NCBI GenBank assembly: GCA_001643675.2
Contig: LSRY02000001.1
Location: 1,173,501 to 1,237,500 of the forward strand
Origin: Monocercomonoides exilis
Lineage: Eukaryota; Preaxostyla; Oxymonadida; Polymastigidae
DNA: 64,000 bases
Direction of reading: 5' to 3'
Shown: positions 46,701-59,200 of the stretch, in pieces
Position numbering within the stretch: the stretch's first letter is position 1
Layout: each line of letters begins with the position of its first letter
Program-made: the position numbers and the translations under genes
Notes under the pieces: generated by a model
What the model saw: only the letters and a program-made list of their open reading frames with translations
What the model was told of the DNA's origin: nothing
Databases searched by the model: none

Positions 46701-49700
46701 GCATTTGCGGGAGGGAATTCCATTCATTAAATGAAAATATGCAAGATTTAAATGGAAAAATGAACACGAATTCAGCAATTGCCTTGAATGATTCAGAAAA
46801 TCTTGAAACACACGAAATGAATCAAAGATATGGAAGGATTGAAAACGAGAGCAACAAGAGGAAGATGAATTCTGCAGTCAGCAATTCTGTTCTGATTGCT
46901 CTTTGGCCCTGTCATCACGTTGTGTGTGCTGATTGCTTGATGCATTGCTTTGTTGATTCTGCTGAAAGGCAAAGAGCACATCACAGATTTGGAGCTTCAG
47001 ATGGAAATACTTTCTCTTCTTCATCTTCATCTTCATCTTCTTCATTTCATTCTTCTTCATCTTCTTCTTCTGTTGTTGCTGCTATTGCTACTGCAGCTGC
47101 TGCCTCTTCTTCTTCTTTTTCTTCTTCTTCACCATCGCATTCACATTCACATTCAAACTCAGATTCTCTTTCATCATTTTCAGCTTCTCTTTCTCAATTG
47201 CATTCCTCTTCTCGTTCGCTAAAGTTGAAATCATATTCAATCTTCTCTTTTGTTGCGGAGCTGGCTTGTTCTCCTTCTTCTGCTGTATTTCTGTTGCCTT
47301 CTTATTCCCTCTTTTGCCCCATCTGCGGAGCGAGGTGCAACAAAAGACGTTCAATTCCTCTGCCTCTTCTTCACTCAGCCACTGTTTTGCTGCTAGCTGC
47401 ATCTGGATATCCTTCCTTGGATACATTTTCTTCTGCAAAAAATGATCAGGAAAAGAAGGAAACAACCGCTCACACATTATTTTCACCTTCACTCTCTCGT
47501 TCATCGCACTTCAACAGCACACCCACTTCATCCATTTCATCAACATCTTCTTCTTCTCTCTCTTCTTCGCTTCCTTCTTATCTTTCTCCTTCTCCTTCTC
47601 CTTCTCCTTCTGTTACTAGCTTTTGTTTATATCGTGATCGAAGCTTTCTTCATTCAGTACATTTTACGTATGACAGAGCAAATGCATCAACTTTGCTGAA
47701 GCATCTGGAAAGAATGAAAATAGAAAGAAGAAGGAAGATTCTGGACATGATAATAAATGCAAGAGCACTTCAGAGAGATGACTCAACAGCTGGCGATATC
47801 ACATCATCGAATGCCCAACTGACTCAAACAACTGCCATTTCACAATCATCTTCTTCTCCAAATGAAACTGAAGGTACCAATTCGTCTTCCCCAACACAAC
47901 CTCAATCTCCAAAAAAAGAGACAGATGTCAAAAAAGAGGATGAACAAATCTTTGCCATTTCATCTGAACTTCCATCTTTTTCATTCAGACCACCTCGACT
48001 GAAGGCTAATGCAAATATCCAATTCAACATATCATTCTCTTTTCTTTCCTCTCAACTTCGGTTCATACTCGACATTCTCCGAAATCTTCCACCAAAAGAA
48101 AAAGCGATTGTTGTTTCCAGTTTCATCTCTCCGCTCGTTTTGATCCGCAACATCTTTTCATCGAACTCTTCATTCGCATCAACATCCACCTTCGCTCTTT
48201 GGAAGAAGGCGAATGGGCAGGGCAGAATGAAAGAGGTGTCGTATTTCTCTTCTGTTCCACCGCCGTCTGTGCTGCTGATGCCTCTTCAGTGCTTCAGTGC
48301 TGATTACAATCTGTCCTGTGCGAACACTCTGATTGTGGCAGACGCCCTGCTGAGCAGCAAAGACGTGGAGCAGATCGCAAAGCGGATGGGCAATGCAAAA
48401 GGGATGGGAAAAGAAGGAAGAGAAGGAAAAGTGGTGAGAATTATAAGAGTTGTCGGGGAAGGGATGATTGATGAAGAGTGGACGAAAGAAAAAGAAAGAA
48501 GGATTGCGAAGGATAGACTCAACAAAGCGATGGAAGAAGAAATGGAAAAAAAGAAAATAAAGGAATTCAGAGAAAAAACAAAAGAAGACATCAAATTCAG
48601 AGACATTTGTTCGACTGAAACTTCACTCGATGGAAGCAATTTGAATGAGAGCAGAAATCAGTCACCTGTCCAGAAATGTTATTCATCTTTTCCATTCAAC
48701 AAAACAAAATCTCAAACAAACACCGCATTTAATCCAAATGAAAATGCAGCTTCTTTCTCTTCTCTTCCCTTTTGTTATCCGATGAATCCTTTTGCTGTCC
48801 ATAGCAATGACGAGATAAGTGCAATCAGCCATTCTGTTGCCATTCCATCTCTTCCTTGGTTCAATGAATGTTCCAATTGCAATGGTGAAAAGGAATTTTC
48901 TTCGGCAACAGTCGAAGACGAACTTGCTGCAACAAATGAAAAATTGCTTGAGAATAGCAAACGAACAAGCATGCCAACCTTTGCTGATATTCTGAAGGAA
49001 TCTCAAAAGCAACAAACCGCACCAGATGAGCTGACTTATTCATCAGCGCACAAGTTACTCAATTCTCCATCGATCAGCTTGTTATCTCCTGATTCATTGA
49101 ATAAGCACATCCACAAAAATGTACAGAGCTTATCTCAATTTGCTCCATCGAAAAATTATCAATCTTCTGATTCCATTTTTAATAAACCAGTTCCGTCATC
49201 TCGAATATCTTGGATTTCAGTTGGCTTATCTTCAGCCAAACATCCTCCGAGAACAACCAATTATTCTAAAAGCCGTATGGCTTCGATGATGCGGCCACAT
49301 CCGTTGAATTCTTTTTTAAGCCAGAAAGAATCCAATGGAAAGCAATCATCTTCATCGAAGACAACATTAATTGCTTCATCTTCGACAACTTCTGTTCCAG
49401 CTTCTTCTTCAAATCACTTGACTAATTCTTCTTTGGCAAATAGCTCGACTCATCGCAGTGATTCTATTCGTCTGCGACTTCCTCGTGTCAACCCCTCAGC
49501 TTCTCCTATTGCAACTAATCCAGCCAAAAATACAACACAAACCACTTTGAACTCTGCTGCACCTCATACATCTGTTTCTGCTTCTTCTCGTCAGCAGACT
49601 TCTCCATCTGCAGCTCCATCGTCTCAGTCAACTGCAGCATCTGTTGCTTCTGTGCCATCTGCTCCACCTCAACAGAACACCATCAGAGAACAGACAAAGC

Positions 49701-52165
49701 AGCACGATGCTCAAAAATCGAAAGAGCAAGCAAAAGAGCAATTACCACAGCCATCACAAAGGAGCAACGAATTTTCAAATGAAACTCAAGCTGCTCACAA
49801 AGAAAATTGCATTGCCACAAGCTCAATTGAATCTCATGGAGTAAACAAGACTGATGGGAATAGCAATAAAAGTGAAGGAGCAAAAGAGAAAGGAAAAGAA
49901 GAAAATGAAAAGAACAAGACAGAAAAGAGAGAAATTAAAAGGAGGCGCTTTGACAAGCGCCCAGAAGATATTGAGGCGCAAGAAAGAAAAGAAGAAGCAG
50001 CAACGAAACAGAGTTCAGTGCAAGATGAAGCAAAGGACAATAAAGAAAAGAACATAAATGAAGAAATTAGGAAAAATGAAGAAGAAGAGAAAATGAAAGA
50101 AGAACTTGAAAAGTTGAAAGCAAATGAAGAAATTCGGAAAAAAGAAGTGGAATTGCGAAAGAAATTGGAAATGAAGAAAAAGAGAAAAGCAGAAGAAGAA
50201 CTGAAGAAGAAAGAGGAGGAAAGAAAAATGATGGAACAGAAGAAAAAGGAAGAAGAAGAGGCAAAGAAAAAAGCAGAAGAAGCAAAGAAAAAGGAGGAAG
50301 AAGAAAAAAGAGCTGAAATCGAAAAAGAAAGAAAGCGATTGAATGAGCTTGTTTCAAAGCAGAAAGAAGTTGTCGAGAAAAAAGAAGAAATACTTCAAAT
50401 GCTGAAGTCACTTGAAGAAATAGAGCAAATGTATTCAACTATGATAGAGAATTTGAAGGAGAAAATATCTCATTATGATGCAGATAAGAGAGAAGAAGAG
50501 AAAGACAATGAGAAAGAGAATGAGAAAAAGATTGAGAAAGAGAAAGAGAAAGAAAAGGAGAAAGAGAATAAGAAGGAAAAGGAAAAGGAAAAAGAAAAGG
50601 AGAAGGAGAAGGAGAAGGAGAAAGGGAAGGAGAAAAAGAAAGAAAAAGAAAAAGAAAGTAAATCTCTGGGGCATAGCGATGTAAATGATAACACATCAAA
50701 AGTTTCTTCAGTCGAAGATCAAGAGAAAAGCAAGGCCGATTCACATTCTCCGAAGAAGGATACAATTGTTTTGAATAATCTGGATGCAAATTTTGAAGAG
50801 AGAGAAAGACAATCACATGGAAAAGAGCAGACAGAAATTATTCGCCATGCAAAACCGATTGTTTTTGAAGGGGCAGACAATGAAAAGGAACAACAAAATT
50901 TGCCTTCGCTTTCGTCGTCTCTTGATGCATTCACATTTTCCTCATCTCTTCCAACTCAGCAAACGATGCAACAGACGAATTCGATCCTGTCCACTTTCCT
51001 TTCTAATTTTCACAAAGAACAGTCTGCCCATCGAAAGGATGGTTTCACTCAAAATTCTTCTTCCTTGCAACAACAACAGTTTCCAAATCAAGTCACACAG
51101 AATCAGACACAGCCTTTCAATTCAGTCTCAACAAATACTTCCTCATTGAGCCAGAGCAACATCAGCAGCTCATCAACTTCACTGGGAATGGAAATGCAAA
51201 AAACAGCTGGAGGTGCAGATGCTCAAATGCAAACTTCTCCTGCTCGCAATGTGTTGATGAGTGACAGATCAAATAGCATTTCTCATAGTCCAACAGCACT
51301 TTCTTCACAATCATCTTCTCCTTCTTCTTATCATGGAACTTCTCGATTTTCACCACAAAGTGCAGCATCATCCTCTCAATCTTTGATCGTTGCCAATGCC
51401 AAAAATTATGTCGAAAATAAGAATTTTCGAAAGCAAAAATACAACAGATATCATCAGCAGACATCGCCCTCTCCTATTTCTTTACAATCAATATTTAGTG
51501 ATCACTTCGATCAGCAAAATGACAGACAATCAACTCCATCGAAGAATTCATACAGTCAAGCCACACAACCTCGAATATTCAGGCCTTCCTCTTCATACCA
51601 ATCTCAGTCTGGATATCACCACATGAGCAGCAAACCTGACATGCCAAAGAATTCCAATTTGTCCGCACAATCCAAAAGAAGCAGCAGCTCCTTCCACAAC
51701 CCTTCTCTGCCATCTGTTGTGGCAAAATCAGTTTCATCTCCGGATGCCAACAAATCATCGCTCATTTTTGTTAAGCAGCCAACACGGTTATCAACCTCGC
51801 CAAATGATGTATTCCTTTCTCTTAATATAGCCAATTCATCCAATCAGCCTCGGCCTCAGCCTCAGTCCCAGTCCCAGACCAAGTCTCAAGGTTTAACTCA
51901 GCCGCCTGTCGATAGAACTCAACAAATAACTGAATCTGCGTCATCTTCTTCTCCAATTAGCATTCCAGCAGTTTCTCCTTTGACCGAGTCCAGCCATCAA
52001 TCTTCTCCTCCAAAGATGCTGCTGGCATCATCTCAGCCATCGACTTCATCCGAATTTCCTTCTGTTCATTCAACAACACAGCTCATTAACGAAGCAGTTC
52101 GTCAAATAAGATCACAACCTTCTGCTCCCTCTTATACAGCTTCTTTACCGTTTGCGACTTCATAG
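43733..52165 (+). CDS. Giant RING-finger protein with degenerate SNF2-type helicase C-lobe
   Basis: I read two exons, 43733-44290 and 44441-52165, joined in frame across a 150-bp intron (GTATGA...TTTAG), giving ~2760 residues. The joined segment reads SSLVRN then FLLFSDIHVDEM. A RING finger is spread over residues ~935-1145: FCSICGREF, an insert of ~70, CHHVVCADC, then ~125 residues rich in Ser, then LFCPICGARC (C3HC4 spacing apart from the inserts). Residues ~1390-1535 resemble the C-terminal lobe of SHPRH/Rad5-type SNF2 ATPases: AIVVSSFISPLVLIRNIF, VLLMPLQCFSADYNLSCANT and DVEQIAKRMG. The second arginine of motif VI is missing, and no convincing Walker A is present. Residues ~2050-2200 form a Lys/Glu coiled coil; the ends are Ser/Gln-rich. 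It is probably a nuclear E3 ubiquitin ligase-like protein without ATPase activity. Confidence 0.8.
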
Positions 52166-53257
52166 AATGAAACTAAGCAAAATATATGTTTTCTTTTTCT
52201 TTTCATTTTTGTTTTATTCAATCTTTTTTCACTCACATTTCCTCTTGAGATTTTTATATTCTTGTAGCATTTAGCACACAAGAATATTTAAGAAATAAAT
52301 TATTCTTCGTGCTTTGTGAATAACTATGAATATATGCATTTCTAATATGCTAATATTTTTTTTTCATTTTTTGAGTGATTTACTTATATTAATACGACAA
52401 TTTGGAATGAAGATAAATTTTGAAAAAAACAAAACTCTCCCATCATAAATTCGTTTTCATTTGATCAATATTTTCTGATAAAATTCACAATAAATTGGCT
52501 TGCAACGGAATTTACGACATGAAAAAAAAAGCATACAAGTTAAACATTTTTAAGATGTTTATGAATTGCATCCTCAAAAAAAGAGATTTAATTGTTCTTA
52601 AGTGAGTTCGCATCATTTGCATTCCAATGAAGATTTTGGTGGAAATAAAAGGAGTCAATGTTATTGGTGGAATAAACTTCTTACAAATAATTCTATATAA
52701 CTTTTTACCAACAGATTTCTTGGATTTCAAAATTATACAAAAATGCAACAACAAGTTATAATAATCTTCAGATGGCATTTATTTTCAAGCAATTGTTCAT
52801 TTAAAACAGCAGAGCTACTATCACGTTCATAGCAAATCATATGAAAATGATGGAGCATACTGACAACTCAAACATTCAATAAACTATCACGCGAAAAGAA
52901 TAATTAAATAAAGAATATGGTTTTCTTTCCATATTCAAATTGCTCGAAGTACCTATTGAACTTGATTTATTGAACGCATTTCTTTAAGAAGAAAACAATT
53001 TTTCAACAATAACGAAAAGCTACTATATGAAGGGAAAATCAAAGAATATCAATTTTTTCCTGAAACTGATCAAGTGCTGACTAATATCCGCTGCTTCAAT
53101 GAGGCAAATACCTTAATATCTGTGCAGCCGAGCATCCGTTTGAGAATTCAAACGATTCGATAGAAAGACAAAGACAGGAATATTGGTATCGCAATCCTTC
53201 TTCACAAATGCAACGGGATATAGAAGATCGAAAAAACAAAATGATTTTAATACATTT
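52166..53257. other. Intergenic DNA between convergent genes
   Basis: This is the shared 3' region of two convergent genes. 52166-52500 is AT-rich with AATAAA-like sequences (for example AATAAATTA at 52295-52303). 52500-53250 has mixed composition and short broken frames on both strands (e.g. plus strand near 52945: LLEVPIELDLLNAF), possibly old coding sequence, but I cannot assign any of it. Confidence 0.4.
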
Positions 53258-56200
53258 TCACAATAAACTCAAATTTTCCTGCTCACTTCTGCTTTCTGAA
53301 TCTCTAGCGCGTTCGCTTTCTCCACAGCATCCACTGTAGCATTTGACAGCATCTGTCATTGTTAGCACAGCTGCACCTGGAGGGAAGCGCTGGATGAACT
53401 CGCGCTTCAACAAAGCCAAAGTCTTCCTCTGAGAGGCACATCCAGACAAGCAGCACTTGGCAACATTTTGCAATGAGGAAGTGCTTATTCTTTCAAAATT
53501 CGGTCTTTCTCCATTCACTATCTTCTGTCCTGCCACGTCGGCCTCATACTCTCCAAACGGGATCTCCAAGGTCAAGCATTCCCATAGCATCATCCCAATC
53601 GAAAAGGCAACTGATTCCTTTGTTGCCCCCATCTTCTTATTCATCAGCAGTTCTGGTGCCTTCCACCTCAAACACTCTTTTCTTATATCGTCGTCGTCTT
53701 CAAACGCGGATGAAGGAAGGGAATCATCATCATCATCACCACTGACAGATGTCACAACCGTTGATGATGAGATCGACGATGAATCCGAATCATCTGACAA
53801 TAAGTCAGAGTGTATCACAATGCAGATGACCATGTGCTCAGAGAACAGTACAATATGTGGAATGAGATTCGCAAGAGATGAGAGAGGATTTTCCATCTCG
53901 TCAAATGAATGAAGTGCAAGATTAGCAACCCAGAACAGGATCTGTGCAGCTGTCACCTCCCTCTCCTGAAGAGTGCCTATCGCCATCTCCTTCTTCTCGT
54001 TCCTCCCATGAAGCAGCATGAACAGCGAATCCCTCAGATCAACAATCAACTTCTCGTGTGGCGATGAACAGGCCATTGCATCCACCAGATTCGACATCGA
54101 TGAGGTGGTAGGACACATATCCTCCCCTCGTACAAATGTTGAGTCTGAATCAGTTGTGAATGTGGATGAAATGGAGGGTGACGGTGTTCGCTTTCTTGTC
54201 TCTTCTTCCTCACCATTCTCATCAACCTTTTCCAACATCCATTCTGGGATCTTGTCTGAGTCTCTTCCAAGGATGTATTCTGTTGAGCCACTCTCACTCA
54301 ACAAATGCTCTGATGACTCTGAGTGTTCCAAGCTTTTCTCATATATTCTCTTCTTCATCCTCTCATCATTCTTCTTCTCTGCCTCCCTCTCTGCTCTCCT
54401 CCATTGCTCTTCAGGTGACATCTCCATCGTCACCATCTCAATCAGCTTTGGATCTTTTCTGATATTATCATTCACAATCTCTCTCAGATCTTCGGCTTCA
54501 TTCTTCACCTTTCTCCAACGAACAGTAGAAATCACAGCAATCATCAAAACCACAAAAAGAACAATTGCCATAACAATTACAACCAGAATCCACCACGACT
54601 TCTTCTCATTTCCACCTTCAACGATCCTTTCATCTCTTTTTGCCTTTGTTTCACTTCTATTCTTCAGAATGAATGACTGGGTTGATGAGGGAGAATCGGC
54701 ATTCCCAAACAGAAGACACACCCTCACCTCTTCTGATTCTTCTTCTGCTTCTGCCTCGGGCTCAATCTCTGAGGATGAAACGGCACACCAGGCCTCGTGC
54801 TCATCCACAAACCCATCCTCCCCAAACTCATGCCTCTCAATGTGCTGCTCAGAGCGGAGTGAGCGCACCAGCTGGCAGGAGAGGTTGCAGGGGAGCAAGA
54901 GCTCACCCACAAACCTGAGCTTGGCCTGTGTGCCTTCCACTTCCATCTGCACCCCTCGCAGCTCAGGGACAAACAAAGCAGATGGCCGATCTGAGGCCAA
55001 ACCCTTCAGAGTGCACCTCTCGTTCAGAATCCACAGCGATGAATTGTCTTTCCACCCGTCGCCTCCCTTCAGACTCACCACATCCACCACAGCAGAGCCT
55101 GTGCAGACAACATTTCTTCGAGCTGATGGATATTGCGAAAGGGAAGGCGTGTTGTTCACAAACATCCCCATGGTGATATCAACATTTCCGCGATCAATTG
55201 ATATGCCCCCTTCTGCAGAGTTTGTGATGATTGTGTCCTTCAAATGGCTAGTGCTGTTGAAAAGATAAATCAACGATCCATTCCAATGGCATGCATCTTC
55301 AATTGCTGAATTATCGATGATATTGGTATCATTTTGATATCCTTCAAAAAACGAAGATTCAATGGAAACATTATTGGACATATCAATAATCTGTGCATTT
55401 GTGGAAGATGATGTCTGATTAGCAAATGAGCAGTTTGAGATTCGACAGAGAGTTGGAATGGAAGAAGATGATGACAACAAGCATGCACCTGGTGTCATTC
55501 GTTTGATCCCATAGACATTCGAGTGAATTATCATAATAGAACTTTCAAGATTCTCCTCGTTCATTTTTGAAATGCTTCGCTCTTTTATTGAAATTAGAGA
55601 ACTGTTTTTAACAGTGATATCTGAAGTGTTTATTTCTTTAATGATGAGATTTGAGCCTTCACAAGCATCGATCAGTGAGCTTCCTAATGTCAATTCGCCA
55701 AACTCAACGGCTTGCAGCTGAGCAAAACAAGAACTCCTCAGCTCAAACAACGGCCTTGAAGTGATCATGTGTTTCACGCTTGTTCTGCTCATGTCAAATG
55801 ATCCTGAAGCAATTGAAAACAATGATTGATTGATGCAAATGCTCTGATCAGTACTGGAGAATAAACAGGATGCAACAACCAATGATCCATTCATTTGAAT
55901 GAATATGCTTTTGCACGTTGAAGCAAATCCATGTTGAAATAAAAATGAAACACATTCAAATTTCACGGTCTCAGCACTTTCCAAAATACACTTTGATCTT
56001 TGCGGTTCTGAAATCTCCGTTCTCAGATGCACAACAGCATGCGTTGCTGGATTCAGACTCTTAGCTGTCACACTGTTTGCAGTGCAAATTTGTGATATGT
56101 CACATTCTCGATCTATCAGAAGCTGACTGTATGCTGAAGATATTATATGAGACAATCCATAACTCAAGGATTTGCATGGTGTTGTTGAGTTCCCACATGG

Positions 56201-59200
56201 CTTCGCATCATTCCCCTCATCATTCACTCCATACACAAAAATCAGCTCGCTGCGATACACAACAATAAGAGGAATAAGATCCACATCTTCAATTGGAAGT
56301 GTTTCATCCACACCCCAGATCGCATTAAACCTGTCATACGGTGGCTCACGAAAGTCTAAATCAAATTGTTCTTCGCTGATTTGTTTGGAAATTGAAAAGC
56401 ACTTCACAAACACGTCTCTTCCTATCCTCGCCTTGTTGTTTGAGAACGTTATGTTTTTGAAATGGAATGGAATCGTCTTGTTTTCCTGAGAAAGACAATT
56501 CAAAAACACTCCACCTCCTTTTCCTGCAATGGCAGAGCATGAAGAAATCTTTGTATCGTTTATCTCAAATCTTCCTCCCTCCTCTATCTTCACATGCAAC
56601 GCTCCTCCGCAATCACTCGTATCAGCTGCGCACACAGTAAATGATGAATTTGATAGCATAGCATTTGCATCATTGACCATAGTTGTTATCAAAATACAGG
56701 CGCTGTTGACACTTTGAGTTACACTTCCAAATAAACAATGTTCAATCGTCAATATCCTACCAGCTGAATCCGAAGACTGACAAAATTCAATAAAAGGCTT
56801 TGATATTTGAAGTATTTCAAATGAGCATGAATAAAGATTTAATTCTCCATTTTTGACTGACAAAAGAATGAAAGACAATATTCCCTCGCTTTGGAGATTG
56901 AATGAACATTCAGAAATGCTCAAGCACGATTCACCGTCCAATGTTTCCATAAGAGCTTTCTGCAAATTGGTGAAAATTGGCGGCAACGAAAAGTTGATTG
57001 ATGAAAATGATACAAGGCTTGCAGATATTGCAACTCCAACAGAATTAGCCAATGTCTCATTCACAACCAATCTTGATGATGAGTTTTCTTGCTCTGATTT
57101 AACAGTGACATTGTCTATCAGCACTTCTTCAAGAAGAAAGCTTCCCCCAGATATAAGAATATTTTTTGTTCCCTCACCCTGTATTCTGTTCAATCCAAAG
57201 TTCAACGAATTACATGGAAAGTTTGGCTTTCCACAGGCGATACTGTTTATTCCTCTTGCCCCATCGACGTGAATAGTTTCATTGAAATATCCTGAAATGA
57301 AAATAAAAAGATCTTCAGCATTGGCAAAATGAGTCCTATCAAAACCCATCAGTAAATTTGCTCGTTTGGAATGTTCAATATCCATGGCAAAGCTGAATGA
57401 GGTTGAATTGACCAATTCTGTGAGATCGCTGCAAACAATGAACATGTCTTTACCAATCGCTGCCATGTTATTGGTAAAATGCAAATCCTCAAATTTAATC
57501 ATATTCGCATTGTCCACACAGTTCAGAAAAAGGAACCCACCTCTTCCCGATGCATCACTTTCACATTCGCATCTGCTTGTTTCTGTTTTGTTTACTGTGA
57601 GTGCACCTTTCTCTTGAATGGATATTCCCACAGCTCCTCCATCATTGCTGTCTTTTGATGAAATAGTCATTAATGAGCTCTGATCAATTAAAACTGGAGC
57701 ATTGATTATTGATGATAAAATGCAAGCCATATTTGAACTGGAAGAGGTTATTCCTTCAAAGGAACAGGAACTCAATGTTAGTGATTGAACTTCCTCATTT
57801 CTGCTTGTGTGTTTGTCGCTTGGCTCTTCAGAAACAATTGAGACTAATGGGCAACTTGTGAGTTCCACAGAGGAAATAGTGAGCATTCCAAGAACGACAA
57901 GTGCTTTGCTTGAAACAACCACAGGGCTTGAATCAAAAGCCATCTGAGATACTGTGCATCGTTCGACTCGAAGAGTTCCTCCAAGAACAAGAAGAAGAGA
58001 AAATGTGATGGAATCCTTGGTTTTGTTTTCAAATGAGCACTTCTTCAAAACAAGGTTCGAGTTTTCCTTGTCTGAGGAAGAAATTAGAGAAGATATCGAG
58101 ATTATAAAACTTGATGGAATGTTGAAGCAGATTCTGTCAAACTCCAAATTATTCTCATTCAACAGCATCACATCTGAACTTCCTGTCTCCACAATGGACT
58201 GAAATTCCAATTTCGCTGTTTCTTCGCCCTGTTTCGAGCGTATCATCAAACAAGACAAAATGAACTGGTCTTGGATGATAGTCGATCCATCAATCCTCAA
58301 TTCCTTTTTTTCGTTTGTGGCATCAATTGCCAAGTTTTTGTATCCTCTCCAGAACGAATTGCAGGGAAATACATCATCTCCGCATCCCGGATAATCCTTT
58401 CCAGACTGACTTATTTCGATTTCTAACGATTGCCTGTGCAAGAAAAAATAGGACAGATTCACTGGAGCATCTAGAAATACTGTGCTGTCAATCCCAAAGA
58501 AATCCAAATTGTCGCCATCATCGTTTTTAATATTCACAATCTGACTTGTTGTCACTGATGCATTCAAGTCAACACATTGAACAAACATATCTTTTCCCCA
58601 TTTTGCATCATTTCCTGACACATTCACAGAATCTAATTGATAATTACTTGTTGAATTTTCGCACAGAACCAAATAGATTCCCCCGCCCTTTTCATTTGTT
58701 GTTCCCACCTTGCATTGCTTCAACGACACGTTTTTTACGATATATTCTGCATCATCCACCAATATCACTTCCATAGCACCCCCATTCCCGGACTGCCGAG
58801 TCATTGTTGAGATGCACGTATCATTCACAACAAGATTTCCACATTGCTTTGTGATGAATGCATTCAAAGACTGGCAGCCCTCAATATGGCACAAGTCAAG
58901 TGTCACTTTGCCATTCTCTGAACTTATAAGAGGCTTTGAAAAGGACTGTTCTGCAGATGAAGTTTCGCAAGTTATTTGACAAGAAGAAAGAACAAGAAGC
59001 CCAGAACTTTCGCTCATCAGAAACAGCGATGAACTTCTGCAGTGTTCATTCGAACCATCGTGAATAAACTTCATTTCCGATGCTTGAAGTTTTCCAGAAC
59101 TTATTCTGAAAAGTGCTTCTTCTCCACTTTTCATCTCTGACTTTATGCTGTCATCGATGTTCCAGATCCGCTTCCAATAACATTTGAAGACCCAATATCA

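Noticed and set aside
50067-50816. Overlapping minus-strand Phe/Leu/Ser frames
   Set aside because: They are the reverse of the Lys/Glu coiled coil in the RING/helicase-like gene.
54018-55268. 416-codon plus-strand open frame
   Set aside because: It lies antisense to the membrane/pseudokinase part of the surface protein gene, where Ser/Glu-rich coding leaves the opposite strand open. It has no family features and reads as a shadow.
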